Assembly: GCA_018894075.1 (NCBI GenBank)
Contig: JAHIEB010000071.1
Coordinates: forward strand, 1 to 6,067
Direction of reading: 5' to 3'
Origin: Patescibacteria group bacterium
GTDB taxonomy: Bacteria > Patescibacteriota > Minisyncoccia > Minisyncoccales > Staskawiczbacteraceae
Length of the DNA: 6,067 nt
Part shown: in pieces, positions 5,249-6,067 of the stretch
Layout of the letters: every line of letters starts with the position of its first letter
How positions within the stretch are numbered: the stretch's first letter is position 1
Notes under the pieces: model-generated
Told to the model about the DNA's origin: nothing
Seen by the model: the letters and a program-made list of their open reading frames with translations, nothing else
Databases searched by the model: none
Translations under genes and position numbers: made by a program

Positions 5249-6067
5249 CTACTTTCTCTTAATTAGGAACTGCTTGCCCGAATCTTCCACAATATATCCT
5301 TGTTTTTCAATATCATTCCTTATTTGATCTGACTTTTGCCAGTCCTTTTGTTCCCGTGCTTTTTGGCGATCCTTTGCCATCTTATGGATTTCAGACGGAA
5401 CTGTTTGTTTTTTCCCTAGGTCAAAGGAAAAGATAATATCAGCCTCCTTTAATAGCAGATATTTTTCTGCGTTATTGATATTTTTGTCTTTTACAATCTG
5501 CCATAAAAAGGCCAACCCTTGAGGAAAGCCCAGGTCATTTTCCAATAAAGAAAGGAACTGCTCCTTGTTTTTGCAGACCATACCTTTCCTTACTTTCTCT
5601 TTGCTTTTTTTACATTCCTGAAATTTGTCTCTCAAACTATTTAAGGCATTTTGACTGGCTATTAAGGCTTGCCTTGAAAAGTTTAAGCCCTGTCTGTAAT
5701 AAGAGGTAAGGGCTAAATATCTGAAAGCAAGGGGTTCTTCAAAATCCTGCACCAGTATAACATTTCCCAAACTCTTGCTGACCTTCTGGTTGTCTATTGA
5801 CAGCCATTCATTGTGGAGCCAATAGTTGACAGCCTGGTCTGAAAAAGCACCAAAGGTCTGCGCAATCTCGTTAGTGTGATGCACTGGAATGTGTTCTTTT
5901 CCTCCTGTGTGGATATCAAACTTTTTACCCAGATACTTTATAGACATTGCCGTGCACTCAATATGCCAGCCGGGAAAACCTTTGTCCCATGGACTATCCC
6001 ACTGCATGATATGATTTGGTTGGTTAGTCACCCACAATAAAAAATCCCAGGGAGATTTTTTCTCCGG
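5249..6067 (-). CDS. cysS: Cysteinyl-tRNA synthetase, C-terminal part (5' truncated by window edge)
   Basis: The frame stays open to the right edge (first visible residues PEKKSPWDFLLW), so the true start and the HIGH motif lie outside. The TTG at 6035-6037 is an internal leucine. The 272 visible residues cover roughly the last 60% of a class I synthetase that charges tRNA-Cys. Counting from that leucine as 1, GWHIECTAMS gives zinc ligand C28, and HHTNE gives H53 and E57, matching the family's C/H/E zinc site that selects cysteine. The helical DALR-type domain and a charged tail (AREQKDWQKSDQIRNDIEKQGYIVED, read in parts) follow. The signature loop reads GGKEHIPVHH in place of the common GGxDLxFPHH, and KMSKS is KVSKS (85-89). 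The stop is TAG. The dnaB promoter starts 1 bp beyond the stop. Confidence 0.95.
   Translation of the reverse strand, partial: PEKKSPWDFLLWVTNQPNHIMQWDSPWDKGFPGWHIECTAMSIKYLGKKFDIHTGGKEHIPVHHTNEIAQTFGAFSDQAVNYWLHNEWLSIDNQKVSKSLGNVILVQDFEEPLAFRYLALTSYYRQGLNFSRQALIASQNALNSLRDKFQECKKSKEKVRKGMVCKNKEQFLSLLENDLGFPQGLAFLWQIVKDKNINNAEKYLLLKEADIIFSFDLGKKQTVPSEIHKMAKDRQKAREQKDWQKSDQIRNDIEKQGYIVEDSGKQFLIKRK

Noticed and set aside
6035..6037. TTG at 6035-6037 as the start of cysS
   Set aside because: Upstream codons through the window edge read PEKKSPWDFL, which is ordinary internal CysRS sequence, and the HIGH-containing domain must lie outside.

Overview
The window is a gene-dense, fairly AT-rich bacterial chromosome segment. 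It holds seven protein genes: four on the + strand (2-3263), then three on the - strand (3267-6067), meeting tail to tail with a 3-bp gap. No tRNA, rRNA, CRISPR array, insertion sequence or phage gene was found. The only gene-free stretches are 1497-1548, 3264-3266 and 5213-5248. The short genes, tight packing, divergent Mur-ligase tail, CysRS signature variants and this neighbourhood resemble Candidate Phyla Radiation bacteria (Patescibacteria, probably Parcubacteria). That placement is inference from protein style; there is no marker gene here to prove it.

Left half (+ strand): the last 98 residues of a MurF-like Mur ligase run in from the left edge. The ligase overlaps a DegT/DnrJ/EryC1-type PLP aminotransferase with an unusual hydrophobic insert. 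A short gap follows, with a weak terminator-like hairpin and an extended -10 promoter. Next come a FemAB-family peptidyltransferase and an FtsQ-like divisome protein, joined by a TAATG overlap. Three of the four are envelope genes by family. The group plausibly makes, modifies and cross-bridges peptidoglycan precursors and ties that to septation. The aminotransferase is the member whose substrate is unknown.

Right half (- strand, read right to left): the 3' two-thirds of cysS (cysteinyl-tRNA synthetase) enters from the right edge. It is followed by a 36-bp gap carrying a well-formed sigma70-type promoter, then a complete intein-free dnaB replicative helicase, and recR joined to dnaB by another TAATG overlap. 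dnaB-recR is a replication/repair pair.

The best non-coding signal is that both promoters (before the FemAB gene and before dnaB) place the -10 hexamer exactly 6 nt from the ATG with a TGN extension. The predicted transcripts would start at or within a base or so of the start codon, that is, leaderless mRNAs. By contrast, the genes inside transcription units rely on overlaps. All seven stop codons are TAA or TAG; none is TGA.
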